DNA from: Cupidesulfovibrio sp000226255
GTDB lineage: Bacteria > Desulfobacterota > Desulfovibrionia > Desulfovibrionales > Desulfovibrionaceae
Direction of reading: 5' to 3'
Assembly: GCF_003402415.2 (NCBI RefSeq)
Contig: NZ_AP036014.1
Coordinates: forward strand, 1,798,001-1,862,000
Length of the DNA: 64,000 bases
Positions within the stretch are counted from its first letter, which is position 1, and every line of letters begins with the position of its first letter. Of the stretch, positions 34,452-42,855 are shown in pieces. Under the pieces are notes generated by a model, which was not told the origin of the DNA, searched no databases, and saw nothing but the letters and a program-made list of their open reading frames with translations. A program made the translations under genes and the position numbers.

Positions 34452-35428
34452 TGCACAAGGTTCGCATGCCCAGTCTGCACGACCTGCGCCTGTTGCTGCG
34501 CCTGAACGTGACGTTGATGGTGGGCGCGGCCACAGCCTTCGGCTTTCTGCTGGCCGTGCCGCTGCCCTTTGCCGCGCGGGGGGGGACGCCGGTTGCGCTG
34601 GTCTGCGTGGTGGCCGGGGCCATGCTGCTCGCGGCGGCGTGTTCCGCGTGGAATCAGGCCCAGGAGCGCGACATCGACGCCTTGCTGCCCCGCACGGCGG
34701 GGCGGCCGTTGCCCGCCGGGCGCATGACGCCAGGCACGGCCGTGGGACTGGGGGCGTTGCTGTTCGCGGGGGCGTTGGGTTGCCTGTTCACGGCCGGGGC
34801 GTTCGCACCGCCCGTGGACCAGCCCCCGGCCTTCGGCAGCTTGCCCGCCGAGGCGTATCCGTTGTCCGGTCTGCGCCTTGCCCTGGTGGGCGCGGCCATC
34901 GCCGTTGTTTACAACGGCGCGTACACCCCCCTGAAACGGGTGACGGCCTTTGCCCTGCTGCCGGGGGCGCTGGTGGGGGCCATGCCGCCCCTGCTGGGCT
35001 GGATGGCGGCGGGCGGAGACCCGGCCGACCCCGTGGCCATCCTGCTGTACGGCGTGTACGTGTTGTGGCAGGTGCCCCATTTCTGGCTGCGGGCACAGCG
35101 TGAAAGCATCCACTACGCCCGCGCCGGGCTGCCCGTGCCGCCCGCCCAGTATGCGGCCGAACGCTACGGCAGGCTGCTGCGGGTGTGGTATCACGCCTAC
35201 GCCGTGGCCGTGCTGATGCTGCCGGTTTTCCCGCTGCTGCACGACCCGCTGACCCGCGCCGGGGTGGTGGGGCTTGGCGTGGCGCTGCTGGCGGCGGCCG
35301 CCCTGCCGCGCCGCGCCAAGAGGGGCGGAACGCCCGATGGTCATGGGCTGGCCCTGCGCGTCGCGGACGCCGCCATGCCCGCGCTCATGCTGCTGTTGCT
35401 GCTGGACCGGGTGCTGCCTTTATTTTAA
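34451..35428 (+). CDS. Protohaem IX farnesyltransferase (haem O synthase)
   Basis: The 325-residue UbiA-type prenyltransferase has about nine membrane helices and the prenyl-diphosphate motif NQAQERDIDALLPRTAGRPLPAG near residue 66. The family motif NxxxDxxxD reads N-x6-D-x2 here, with the conserved RT(A)GRPL after it. It makes haem O for the oxidase. No haem A synthase (CtaA) is in the window, so whether haem A is made cannot be judged here. The start overlaps the subunit II stop; TTG 34448 is also possible. Confidence 0.93.
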   Translation: MHKVRMPSLHDLRLLLRLNVTLMVGAATAFGFLLAVPLPFAARGGTPVALVCVVAGAMLLAAACSAWNQAQERDIDALLPRTAGRPLPAGRMTPGTAVGLGALLFAGALGCLFTAGAFAPPVDQPPAFGSLPAEAYPLSGLRLALVGAAIAVVYNGAYTPLKRVTAFALLPGALVGAMPPLLGWMAAGGDPADPVAILLYGVYVLWQVPHFWLRAQRESIHYARAGLPVPPAQYAAERYGRLLRVWYHAYAVAVLMLPVFPLLHDPLTRAGVVGLGVALLAAAALPRRAKRGGTPDGHGLALRVADAAMPALMLLLLLDRVLPLF

Positions 35429-35474
35429 GTTCAGATACCACCTCTTTCCTCCACATCCGCATCGGGAGCCGCAC

Positions 35475-35897
35475 ATGGTCTGGATTCATCCCGTCCTGCA
35501 GTTCGTCGCCACGCTCATCGGCCTGTACGCCATGTATCTGGGCTGGGTCCGTTTCCAGGCCGCCCACATGGGGCGCAAGATGGTCTTTCCGTGGAAGCCG
35601 CACGTGAAGTGGGGCACCGTGGCCCTGGGCGTATGGGCGGCGGGGGCGTTGCTGGGGCTGGCAGTGGCCCGGCTGGCGTGGTCCAGCGTGTTCATCACCG
35701 GCGCGCACGCGTGGGTGGGCCTGCTGATGGTGCCCCTGTGCGCCGTGGGCTACCTGACCGGACAGCGCATGGACGTGGTGAAGAAGCGCCGCAAGCTGCT
35801 GCCGCTGCTGCACGGAGCGAACAACCTGCTGCTGGTGGTGCTGGCCCTGTGGCAGTTGTGGACGGGCATCGTGGTGGTGCGCGTTTATCTGCTGTAG
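35475..35897 (+). CDS. Small four-helix membrane protein of the oxidase locus, DUF4079-like
   Basis: The 140-residue protein has four predicted membrane helices. His residues in IHPVLQF (near residue 5), TGAHAWVG (about 77) and LLHGANN (about 114) could ligate haem, as in cytochrome b561-like proteins. The layout suggests the DUF4079 family, but I am not sure of the family. It starts 46 bases after the haem synthase and is the last gene before the terminator, so it probably belongs to the same transcript. Function unknown. Confidence 0.65.
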   Translation: MVWIHPVLQFVATLIGLYAMYLGWVRFQAAHMGRKMVFPWKPHVKWGTVALGVWAAGALLGLAVARLAWSSVFITGAHAWVGLLMVPLCAVGYLTGQRMDVVKKRRKLLPLLHGANNLLLVVLALWQLWTGIVVVRVYLL

Positions 35898-35920
35898 CCA
35901 GGATTGTGCTGAATCTTTGC

Positions 35921-35965
35921 GCCCGGCGCGGCAGTGGCGACCACTGCCGCGCCGGGCATTTTTTG
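35921..35965 (+). terminator. Strong terminator of the oxidase locus
   Basis: A perfect 17-bp stem (35921-35937 with 35941-35957, arms starting GCCCGGCGCGG) with a CGA loop, followed by ATTTTTTG. Confidence 0.95.
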
Positions 35966-36019
35966 TCTTTGGGCAGCCTTGGCGGGGCGCGGGGGAGGGG
36001 ACGCACGGGGCTGGGCGGA

Positions 36020-36898
36020 TCATTCCGCCGCCATCCCTCCCGCGTGGCTGGGGCTGATGCCGAAATAGCGGCGAAATTCCCGGCTGAACTGCGAAACGCT
36101 TTCATAACCCACCATGCGGGCCGCCTCGCTGGCGCGCACACCATCCTCGCGCAGCAGGCTGCGCGCCTTGTTCAGGCGCACCCGTTTCAGGTACTGGATG
36201 GGCGAGAACGAGGTAACGTCCTTGAAGGCCCGGTGGAACGTGGACGGGCTCATGTTCACGAACCCGGCCAACTGGTCCACGTTGAACGGCTCAGAAAAGT
36301 TGCCGTGGATCTGCTTCAGGGCCTTTTCGATGCGCGACATGTTGGTGTTCTTGGTGACAAGGGCATGCAGCGCAGCCGCGTTCTCGCCGCACAGCACCCG
36401 AAACAACAGTTCGCGCACCAGCCCCGGCCCCAGCACCTGGCTTTCCAGCGGGCAGGTCAGCGCCCACAGCAGGCGCAGCACCGTGTTCTTGAAGGCCGCG
36501 TCGGCCCTGGCCAGAAACAGCCCCTGATGGGTGCAGCCTTGCGTCAGCGACCGGTAGTCGATACGGTCTTCTATCTGATCTATGAGTTGGTTGAGCAGCC
36601 CCAGGTCAATGTCCACCACCAGGGACAGCAGTGGTTCTTCCGGCGTGGCCACGGCCTCGCATTCGGCGGCAATGGGCACGCTGAGGGCCAGGTAGTGGTC
36701 CTCGTCATATTGGTAGACCCGCCCGCCGAAGTGCACCAGCTTGGCCCCCTGGCCGAGAATGATCAGCCCCTGCTTGTACAGCAGCGGCGTGCGCTGGATG
36801 GAGCCGGAGGTTCTGTACAGCCCCACGCCGGACAGGCCGGTTTCCGTCTTGCCCTCGCCGACGGCAAGCCTGTTCATGAGTTCCGCGATTTCGTGCAT
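36020..36898 (-). CDS. AraC-family transcriptional regulator
   Basis: The 292-residue protein has an N-terminal AraC_N-type domain (about residues 20-170, with LYKQGLIILGQGAKLV and DEDHYLALSVP) and a C-terminal double helix-turn-helix (about 190-285, with FNVDQLAGFVNMSPSTFHRAFKDVTSFSP and EAARMVGYESVSQFSREFRRYFGISP). GGAGGACGG precedes the ATG. It diverges from the aldo/keto reductase gene across 299 bases and most likely controls it. Confidence 0.92.
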   Translation of the reverse strand: MHEIAELMNRLAVGEGKTETGLSGVGLYRTSGSIQRTPLLYKQGLIILGQGAKLVHFGGRVYQYDEDHYLALSVPIAAECEAVATPEEPLLSLVVDIDLGLLNQLIDQIEDRIDYRSLTQGCTHQGLFLARADAAFKNTVLRLLWALTCPLESQVLGPGLVRELLFRVLCGENAAALHALVTKNTNMSRIEKALKQIHGNFSEPFNVDQLAGFVNMSPSTFHRAFKDVTSFSPIQYLKRVRLNKARSLLREDGVRASEAARMVGYESVSQFSREFRRYFGISPSHAGGMAAE

Positions 36899-37197
36899 CC
36901 GTCCTCCATTCCGAAGCGGGGCTGGGGTGCCCGCTGTTTGAAGCGGTGGTAACAGTTCTGACGCGTTTCTGCCACCGCTGGCAGGATCAGGCAAGATATC
37001 GGCAGGAATGTGCCTTCTCTTCCGGGCACGGGATGGGTATTCACCGGAGCATTGAACATTCCCCGCGCCGGTCCGAACCAACGGGACGAACCCCGGCCCG
37101 GGCGGATGGCGCAACGGCGGCCCCGCACGCAACGGAAAGGCCGCCGACCGCGAAACCGTGAACGGGCGCACCGCGCCCGGCCCCGAAGGAGCGAGAC
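36899..37197. promoter_or_regulatory. Divergent regulatory region between the AraC regulator and the aldo/keto reductase
   Basis: The 299-base gap contains an inverted repeat of 8 bp, AGCGGTGG (36942-36949) and CCACCGCT (36972-36979), with 22 bases between the arms, 43 bases upstream of the regulator start. It is a candidate operator for autoregulation. No consensus promoter hexamers stand out. Confidence 0.4.
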
Positions 37198-38400
37198 GTG
37201 CTGTACAGAACCATGCCCAAGAACGGTGACACGCTGTCCGCGCTGGGCTTCGGCTGCATGCGCCTGCCCATGCTGGACGGCAAGGTGGACGAGGCCCGCG
37301 CCATCGCACAGATCCGCAGCGCCATCGACGGCGGCGTCAACTACGTGGACACGGCGTGGCCGTATCACCACGGCGAGAGCGAGATCGTGCTGGGCAAGGC
37401 CCTGCGCGGCGGCTACCGCGAGAAGGTGAAGGTTGCCACCAAGCTGCCCTCGTGGCTGGTGCAGGACCGCGCCGACATGGACCGCTACCTGGATGCGCAA
37501 CTGGAGCGCCTTGGGGTTGCGTGCATCGACTACTACCTGGTGCACGCGTTGGACGGCCCCCTGTGGGACACCGTGCACGGCCTGGGCGTGCTGGAATTTC
37601 TGGATTGTGCCAAGGCCGACGGGCGCATCGCCAACGCCGGGTTCTCGTTCCACGGGCTGGCGGAAGACTTCAGGCGCATCATCGACGCCTATCCCTGGGT
37701 GTTCTGCCAGATTCAGTACAACTACCTGGACGAGACCTACCAGGCGGGCACCGATGGGCTGCGTTACGCCGCGGGCAAGGACATCGGCGTGATCATCATG
37801 GAGCCGTTGCGCGGCGGCAATCTGGGACTGATCACCGCGCCCCCCGCCGTGCAGGCCATCTGGGACGAGTCGCCCGTGCGGCGCACCCCGGTGGAATGGG
37901 CGCTGCGCTGGATATGGAACCACCCGGAAGTGACCGTGGTGCTGTCCGGCATGAACGAAGAGGCGCACATCGCCGAGAACCTGGCCATCGCCGGGTCGGC
38001 CCGGGCTGGCTCCATGACCCCGCAGGAACTGGAACTGGTGACCCGCGCCAGCGACAAGTACCGCGAACTGATGAAGGTGCGCTGCACCGGTTGCGGCTAC
38101 TGCATGCCGTGCCCCATGGGCGTTTCCATTCCCATGTGCTTCGAGACCTACAACAAGATGCACATGTTCGGTAACATCGAGGAAGGCAAGTTCCTGTACG
38201 CCCTGCGCATGAGCGGCGAGATCGGCGGCGAGGGTCCCGGCTACGCCTCGCAGTGCGTGGCCTGCGGTCAGTGCATGGAAAACTGTCCGCAGCACATCGC
38301 CATTCCGGATGTGCTGGCCGAACTGGCGGCCGAACTGGAAGGGCCGGACTTTGCCCAACTGCAGGAGGCGGGGCGGCAGTTCTTGCGCCGCACGGCGTAG
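37198..38400 (+). CDS. Aldo/keto reductase with C-terminal ferredoxin-like domain
   Basis: The 400-residue protein has an aldo/keto reductase barrel (residues 1-280) with the GFGCMRLP motif, VDTAWPYHHGESE (catalytic Asp/Tyr region) and KVATKLPSW (Lys). At the C-terminus are cysteines of a [4Fe-4S] domain: CTGCGYCMPCPMGV near residue 300 and CVACGQCMENCPQHI near residue 355. Such fusions are common in anaerobes, with unknown substrates. The start is GTG 37198 with AAGGAGCGAGAC before it. Regulated, by inference, by the divergent AraC protein. Confidence 0.88.
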   Translation: MLYRTMPKNGDTLSALGFGCMRLPMLDGKVDEARAIAQIRSAIDGGVNYVDTAWPYHHGESEIVLGKALRGGYREKVKVATKLPSWLVQDRADMDRYLDAQLERLGVACIDYYLVHALDGPLWDTVHGLGVLEFLDCAKADGRIANAGFSFHGLAEDFRRIIDAYPWVFCQIQYNYLDETYQAGTDGLRYAAGKDIGVIIMEPLRGGNLGLITAPPAVQAIWDESPVRRTPVEWALRWIWNHPEVTVVLSGMNEEAHIAENLAIAGSARAGSMTPQELELVTRASDKYRELMKVRCTGCGYCMPCPMGVSIPMCFETYNKMHMFGNIEEGKFLYALRMSGEIGGEGPGYASQCVACGQCMENCPQHIAIPDVLAELAAELEGPDFAQLQEAGRQFLRRTA

Positions 38401-38593
38401 GTTGCCGGACAGGGCGGACAGAATTGGATAGAATGAGCCGGGCAGGCCGGGGCGGCCCATCCACCTCGGCCCCCGGGTACACTTCTGCTGGACGTGGGAC
38501 AGGCTTCAGACCCGATTTTGATGCGCAACACGTGTCGCACCGCCCGTTCCGTGCGGGCAGCGACGGCCAACGCCGACCGGAGGGATACCCGGC

Positions 38594-39997
38594 GTGAAGA
38601 TACTGTTCTACGATTGCTTCGCGGGCATCAGCGGCGACATGCACCTTGCCGCGCTGCTTTCCCTTGGCGTGGAGCCCGACTACCTGCGGGCCGAACTTTC
38701 AAAGCTGGGGCTGGACAACGAGTTCGAGTTGCGGGTGACGCCCGACATGCGCAAGGGCATTGCGGGCCTGCGGGTGGACGTTGTGCTGCCGCACGAGGGG
38801 CAAAATTGCGGGCAGGGCGATGGGCACGGGCACGATCATGACCATCCGCATGGGCACGGTCGGCATGCGGACAATGACCGCGGGCACGGGCATCATCACG
38901 CGCACCACGAACATGGTGCCCATCATCACGGGCGCCACCATGGAGAGCACCGCGACCACCATCATGCCCATGCTGATGGGCATGGCCTCCATCACCCCCC
39001 GCACCGCAACCTGCCGGACATAGAGGCCATCATCACCGCCAGCACGCTGCCCGAGCCCGTGCAGCGCACCAGCCTGGCCATCTTCCGCAGGCTGGCCGAG
39101 GCAGAGGCCAGGGTGCACGGCAAGCCGGTGCACGAGGTGCACTTTCACGAGGTGGGCGCCACCGATTCCATCGTGGACATCGTGGGCGCGGCCATCTGCT
39201 ACCACAGCCTGGGCGTGGACGCGGCCTGGGCATCTCCCGTGGAACTGGGCGGCGGGTTCGTGCGTTGCGCCCACGGGCTGATGCCCGTGCCCGCCCCGGC
39301 CACGGCGGAACTGCTGTCGGGCATACCCACCACGCGTGGTGCCACCCCGCACGAAACCACCACCCCCACTGGCGCGGCCATCCTGGCCACGCTGGTGCGC
39401 CGGTTCACCGCCGCGCCGCGCATGGCCGTGCAGCGCACCGGCTACGGCATCGGCCACCGCGACACGGAATTGCCCAACCTGCTGCGAGTGCATCTGGCCG
39501 AAGTGGACGAGACGCATGCGGGCACGGCGGCAGATGCCGCAATGCCGCATCCCGCAGGGCTGCCCACGGAGTCCGCGCGCCTGCTGCAATGCAACATCGA
39601 CGACATGACCGCCGAGCAACTGGCCGTGGCCATGGAACTGCTGATGGAAGAGGGGGCCATGGACGTGCACTTCACCCCCATCACGATGAAGAAGGGGCGG
39701 CCAGCCACCTGCGTTTCGCTGCTCTGCGCCCGGGGCGAGCAGGAGCGCTTCGCGCGGCTGCTGTTCCGGCACACCACCACGCTGGGCATCAAGAGCGTGC
39801 CCATTGACAAGCTGGTGCTGGAAACGCGCTTCGAGCGGCTGGAAACCCCGCTGGGGCCGGTGACCATGAAGCTGGCCCTGCTGGACGGCGAGGTGCTGCG
39901 CGCCAAGCCGGAACTGGAAGACTGCAAGGCGCTGGCGCGCCAACACGGTATTCCCCTTGCCGATGTGTATCTGGCCGTGGGCAAAGCGCGTAACTAG
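38594..39997 (+). CDS. larC: Pyridinium-3,5-bisthiocarboxylic acid mononucleotide nickel insertion protein LarC
   Basis: The 467-residue protein matches LarC, which inserts nickel into the NPN cofactor of lactate racemase. YDCFAGISGDMHLAAL at the start and HEVHFHEVGATDSIVDIVGA in the middle are family motifs, as is NIDDMTAEQLAVAMELLM near residue 340. Residues 76-140 are a His/Asp/Gly-rich insert dense in HH and GHGH that should bind nickel. Unlike lactobacilli, where LarC is made by ribosomal frameshift, this is one continuous frame. The start is GTG 38594 with GGAGGG upstream. LarB follows; LarE and LarA are not in the window. Confidence 0.9.
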   Translation: MKILFYDCFAGISGDMHLAALLSLGVEPDYLRAELSKLGLDNEFELRVTPDMRKGIAGLRVDVVLPHEGQNCGQGDGHGHDHDHPHGHGRHADNDRGHGHHHAHHEHGAHHHGRHHGEHRDHHHAHADGHGLHHPPHRNLPDIEAIITASTLPEPVQRTSLAIFRRLAEAEARVHGKPVHEVHFHEVGATDSIVDIVGAAICYHSLGVDAAWASPVELGGGFVRCAHGLMPVPAPATAELLSGIPTTRGATPHETTTPTGAAILATLVRRFTAAPRMAVQRTGYGIGHRDTELPNLLRVHLAEVDETHAGTAADAAMPHPAGLPTESARLLQCNIDDMTAEQLAVAMELLMEEGAMDVHFTPITMKKGRPATCVSLLCARGEQERFARLLFRHTTTLGIKSVPIDKLVLETRFERLETPLGPVTMKLALLDGEVLRAKPELEDCKALARQHGIPLADVYLAVGKARN

Positions 39998-40072
39998 GGG
40001 CTGTACCTTCAGAACAGCTTTCAAGGCATACCGGCAGCGCCCGTGTGGCGCGCCGCAACGACGGACGACGAC

Positions 40073-40828
40073 ATGGACAGGACAGACGCCCTGCGCGACC
40101 TGCTGGAAGGCATCCGCACGGGCACCATCGACGTGGACAAGGGCATGTCGCAACTGCGCGACCTACCGTACCTTGAAATGGGCCACACCCGCTTCGACAT
40201 GCACCGCAAGCTGCGCAACGGCTTTCCCGAGGTGGTCTACGGCGCGGGCAAGACGCCCGAGCAGGTGGCGGACATCTTCACCCGGCTGCGCGGCATCAGC
40301 CACGTGCTGGCCACCCGCGTCTCGCCGGAAATGGCGGAGCACGTGCTGGCCGCCTGCCCTGGTGCCACCTACAACCCCCTTGGCCGCACCCTGACCATGC
40401 TGCACGGCGAACTGGCCTTCAAGCCGGGCGAGATCGGCATCATCACCGCAGGCACCTCGGACCTGCCCGTGGCCGAGGAGGCCCGCGTGACCTGCGAAAT
40501 GCTGGGCAGCAAGGCGTGGGTCATTTCCGACGTGGGCGTCGCGGGCGTGCACCGGCTGTTCGACCGGCTGGACGAGTTGCGCAAGGCCCGCGTGCTCATC
40601 GTGGTGGCGGGCATGGAAGGCGCGCTCACCAGCGTGGTGGGCGGCCTCGTCTCGCAGCCGCTCATCGCCGTGCCCACCTCGGTGGGGTACGGGGCCAACT
40701 TCGCCGGGTTGTCCGCGCTGCTCGGCATGCTCACCTCGTGCGCCAGCGGCGTCACCGTGGTCAACATCGACAACGGGTTCGGCGCGGCCTGCGCGGCGTG
40801 CCGCATCAACAATCTGTTTGCGGAGTAG
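40073..40828 (+). CDS. larB: Pyridinium-3,5-biscarboxylic acid mononucleotide synthase LarB
   Basis: The 251-residue protein is related to PurE (AIR carboxylase). It has IGIITAGTSDLPVAEEA near residue 125 and GMEGALTSVVGGLVSQPLIAVPTSVGYG near residue 183, the catalytic core motifs. LarB carboxylates and hydrolyses nicotinic acid adenine dinucleotide in NPN cofactor synthesis. The intergenic gap to larC is 75 bases. ATG 40073 is preferred to GTG 40043. LarE, the sulfur-transferring enzyme also needed, is absent here. Confidence 0.9.
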   Translation: MDRTDALRDLLEGIRTGTIDVDKGMSQLRDLPYLEMGHTRFDMHRKLRNGFPEVVYGAGKTPEQVADIFTRLRGISHVLATRVSPEMAEHVLAACPGATYNPLGRTLTMLHGELAFKPGEIGIITAGTSDLPVAEEARVTCEMLGSKAWVISDVGVAGVHRLFDRLDELRKARVLIVVAGMEGALTSVVGGLVSQPLIAVPTSVGYGANFAGLSALLGMLTSCASGVTVVNIDNGFGAACAACRINNLFAE

Positions 40829-40833
40829 GTGTG

Positions 40834-40889
40834 GAGGGGAGCGTTTTTTTGCGCCTCCGGCGGGCAGGGGGATTCTCCCCCTGCACCCC
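40834..40889 (+). repeat. Intergenic repeat, copy A
   Basis: A 56-base sequence beginning GAGGGGAGC, with the core CCTCCGGCGGGCAGGGG and ending CTGCACCCC. The reverse complement of 40982-41038 is nearly the same over its whole length. Similar sequences (GCCTCCGGCGGGCAAGGGG...CCCC) are, as I recall, dispersed in Desulfovibrio genomes. It starts six bases after the larB stop. Confidence 0.8.
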
Positions 40890-40898
40890 TTTAACAAC

Positions 40899-40924
40899 AA
40901 AAACCGCCCAATTGGGCGGTTTTT
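40899..40924. terminator. Bidirectional terminator between larB and nadB
   Basis: AAAAACCGCCC, loop AATT, GGGCGGTTTTT: a perfect 11-bp stem with A and T tracts, working on either strand. It ends larCB on plus and nadCAB on minus. Confidence 0.92.
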
Positions 40925-40981
40925 CTGTTTTGTGGATAAGAGCAGCCTCTGATCCTCCGATATCTCGCAATATCATTTTCG

Positions 40982-41038
40982 GGGGTGCAGGGGGCGTTCG
41001 CCCCTTGCCCGCCGGAGGCTGACAAAAAACTTCCCCTC
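40982..41038 (-). repeat. Intergenic repeat, copy B (inverted)
   Basis: Inverted copy of 40834-40889 with about 85% identity by eye. Its last base is the first base of the nadB stop codon (TAG at 41040-41038), so the element begins at the very end of the gene. Confidence 0.8.
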
Positions 41039-42630
41039 TAATCCACCCGGTAATGACACCCCAGACTCTGCTTGTTGCGCAGCGCGGCCATGGTCACCAT
41101 GTACGAGGTCTGGCAGCCGTGGAACAGGTCCACGAGCGGCTTGGAAAGCGGGGTGCGCTTGTAGAAGTCGTGCAGGTGGCGCGACAGGTCGCGCAGGTCT
41201 TCGAAGGCGCGTTGCAGACGGCTGCGGGTGCGGGTGATGCCCACGTAGTTCCACATGGTGTGGCGGATGGTGGCCCAGTCCTGCGCGATGAGGGCCGGGT
41301 CGTCGTTGCGTTCGTCGCCGGAGGATTGCCAGTCGGGGATGGAGTCGCGCAGGCGCTTGCCAAGGCCGCGTCGTGCCCCGGCGCGGCTGGCGATGTCTTC
41401 CGCCGCCGCGCGGCCCCACAGCAGCGCTTCGAGCAGCGAGGTGGAGGCCAGGCGGTTGGCCCCGTGCACGCCGGTGCAGCTGCATTCACCCACGCTGTAC
41501 AGCCGTTCCAGGGTGGTGCGGCCAGCGAGGTCGGTAAGAATGCCGCCGCAGAAGTAGTGCGCGGCGGGCACCACGGGGATCAGGTCGCGCCGGATGTCGA
41601 TGCCCAGTTCCAGGCACCGCGCGAAGATGGTGGGGAAGCGTTCCGAGGGGTCCTGCTCCATGTGGCGGGCGTCCAGGTACACGCATTCCTCGCCGTTGCG
41701 CAGCATTTCCTCCACGATGGACCGGGCCACGATGTCGCGCGGGGCCAGGTCGCCACGGGGGTCGTAGCGTTCCATGAAGTGCTCGCCGCTGCCGTTCACC
41801 AGCCGCCCGCCTTCGCCGCGCATGGCCTCGGTGACCAGGAACCGGCGCGAGCTGCGGTGCAGCAAGGCGGTGGGATGGAACTGCACGTATTCCAGGTTCT
41901 CGGTGCGCACGAAGGCGCGGCTGGCCATGGCCACGCCCGAGCCGATGCAGGCCGGGCTGTTGGTGGTGTGCAGGTACACCTGCCCGATGCCGCCGGTTGC
42001 CAGCACGGTGACGTCGGCGAGGATGGTTTCCACCCGGCGCAACTGCTCGTTGAAGACGTAGGCCCCCACGCACTGGTTGTTGAGTTGGTAGCGGAACTCG
42101 TTGTTGCGCGCGTGGTGGTGGCTGGTCAGCAGGTCGACGGCGGTGCGCTCGGACAGCACGCGGATGTTGGGCGCGGCGTTCACCGCCGCCATCAGGCCGT
42201 CCATGATGGCCCGGCCGGTGTAGTCGGCGCAGTGCAGGATGCGGTGCGCGCCGTGGCCGCCTTCCATGGTCAGGTCCCATTCGCATTCGGGGGTGCGCCC
42301 CTTGGCGAACGGAATGTGCAGCCGGTCCACAAGAATGTCCTGCACGGCCTTGGGACCGCTGCGGGCGATGTGGCGCACCGCGCGCAGGTGGTTGTGGCGG
42401 TGCCCGGCGATGAGGATGTCGGTTTCAAGCTGGCGGGGGTCGCCGTCGCCCGCGCGGAACACGATGCCGCCCTGGGCCAGGGCGGAATTGCCGCTGTCCA
42501 GGTGCTGGCCGCTGTTGATGAGCGTGACGTCGATGCCCTGGTCGGCCAGGGTGAGCGCGGTGGTGCACCCGGCGATGCCCGAACCGATGACCAGGACCGG
42601 GGTGTGCAGGCGGTAGGTGGAATTGTTCAT
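41038..42630 (-). CDS. nadB: L-aspartate oxidase
   Basis: The 530-residue flavoprotein oxidises aspartate to iminoaspartate, the first step of quinolinate synthesis. The FAD-binding GSGIAGCTTALTLA is at residues 16-30, with SALAQGGIVFRAG, YTGRAIMDGL, and the catalytic region EYVQFHPTALLH and RGEGGRLVNGSG. The C-terminal helical domain ends HYRVD. In this anaerobe fumarate is the likely acceptor. ATG 42630 has AAGGGA upstream. It follows nadA by 225 bases on the same strand. Confidence 0.95.
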   Translation of the reverse strand: MNNSTYRLHTPVLVIGSGIAGCTTALTLADQGIDVTLINSGQHLDSGNSALAQGGIVFRAGDGDPRQLETDILIAGHRHNHLRAVRHIARSGPKAVQDILVDRLHIPFAKGRTPECEWDLTMEGGHGAHRILHCADYTGRAIMDGLMAAVNAAPNIRVLSERTAVDLLTSHHHARNNEFRYQLNNQCVGAYVFNEQLRRVETILADVTVLATGGIGQVYLHTTNSPACIGSGVAMASRAFVRTENLEYVQFHPTALLHRSSRRFLVTEAMRGEGGRLVNGSGEHFMERYDPRGDLAPRDIVARSIVEEMLRNGEECVYLDARHMEQDPSERFPTIFARCLELGIDIRRDLIPVVPAAHYFCGGILTDLAGRTTLERLYSVGECSCTGVHGANRLASTSLLEALLWGRAAAEDIASRAGARRGLGKRLRDSIPDWQSSGDERNDDPALIAQDWATIRHTMWNYVGITRTRSRLQRAFEDLRDLSRHLHDFYKRTPLSKPLVDLFHGCQTSYMVTMAALRNKQSLGCHYRVD

Positions 42631-42855
42631 GGCGCGTCCCTTGCGAAGTGGCGGGCGTGGGGGGATGTGGTGCGCTGCCCGTGCGCCGGGCCTTCCGGTT
42701 GGCAGGGGCATTCCCGGTGGCGGAAGGGGCGGCTGGCGCGGGCGGAGAAAAGCCGTCTCCTGATTGGGCAAGCCGGGCGCAGGATGCTGGTCGGCCCGCG
42801 CGATGCCCCGTGTCGGCGGGCGTCGCGCGGGCCGTCCGTCAATCTCTACGCCTGC

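Noticed and set aside
38594..39997. A frameshift in larC as in lactobacilli
   Set aside because: The whole protein is one continuous frame from GTG 38594.
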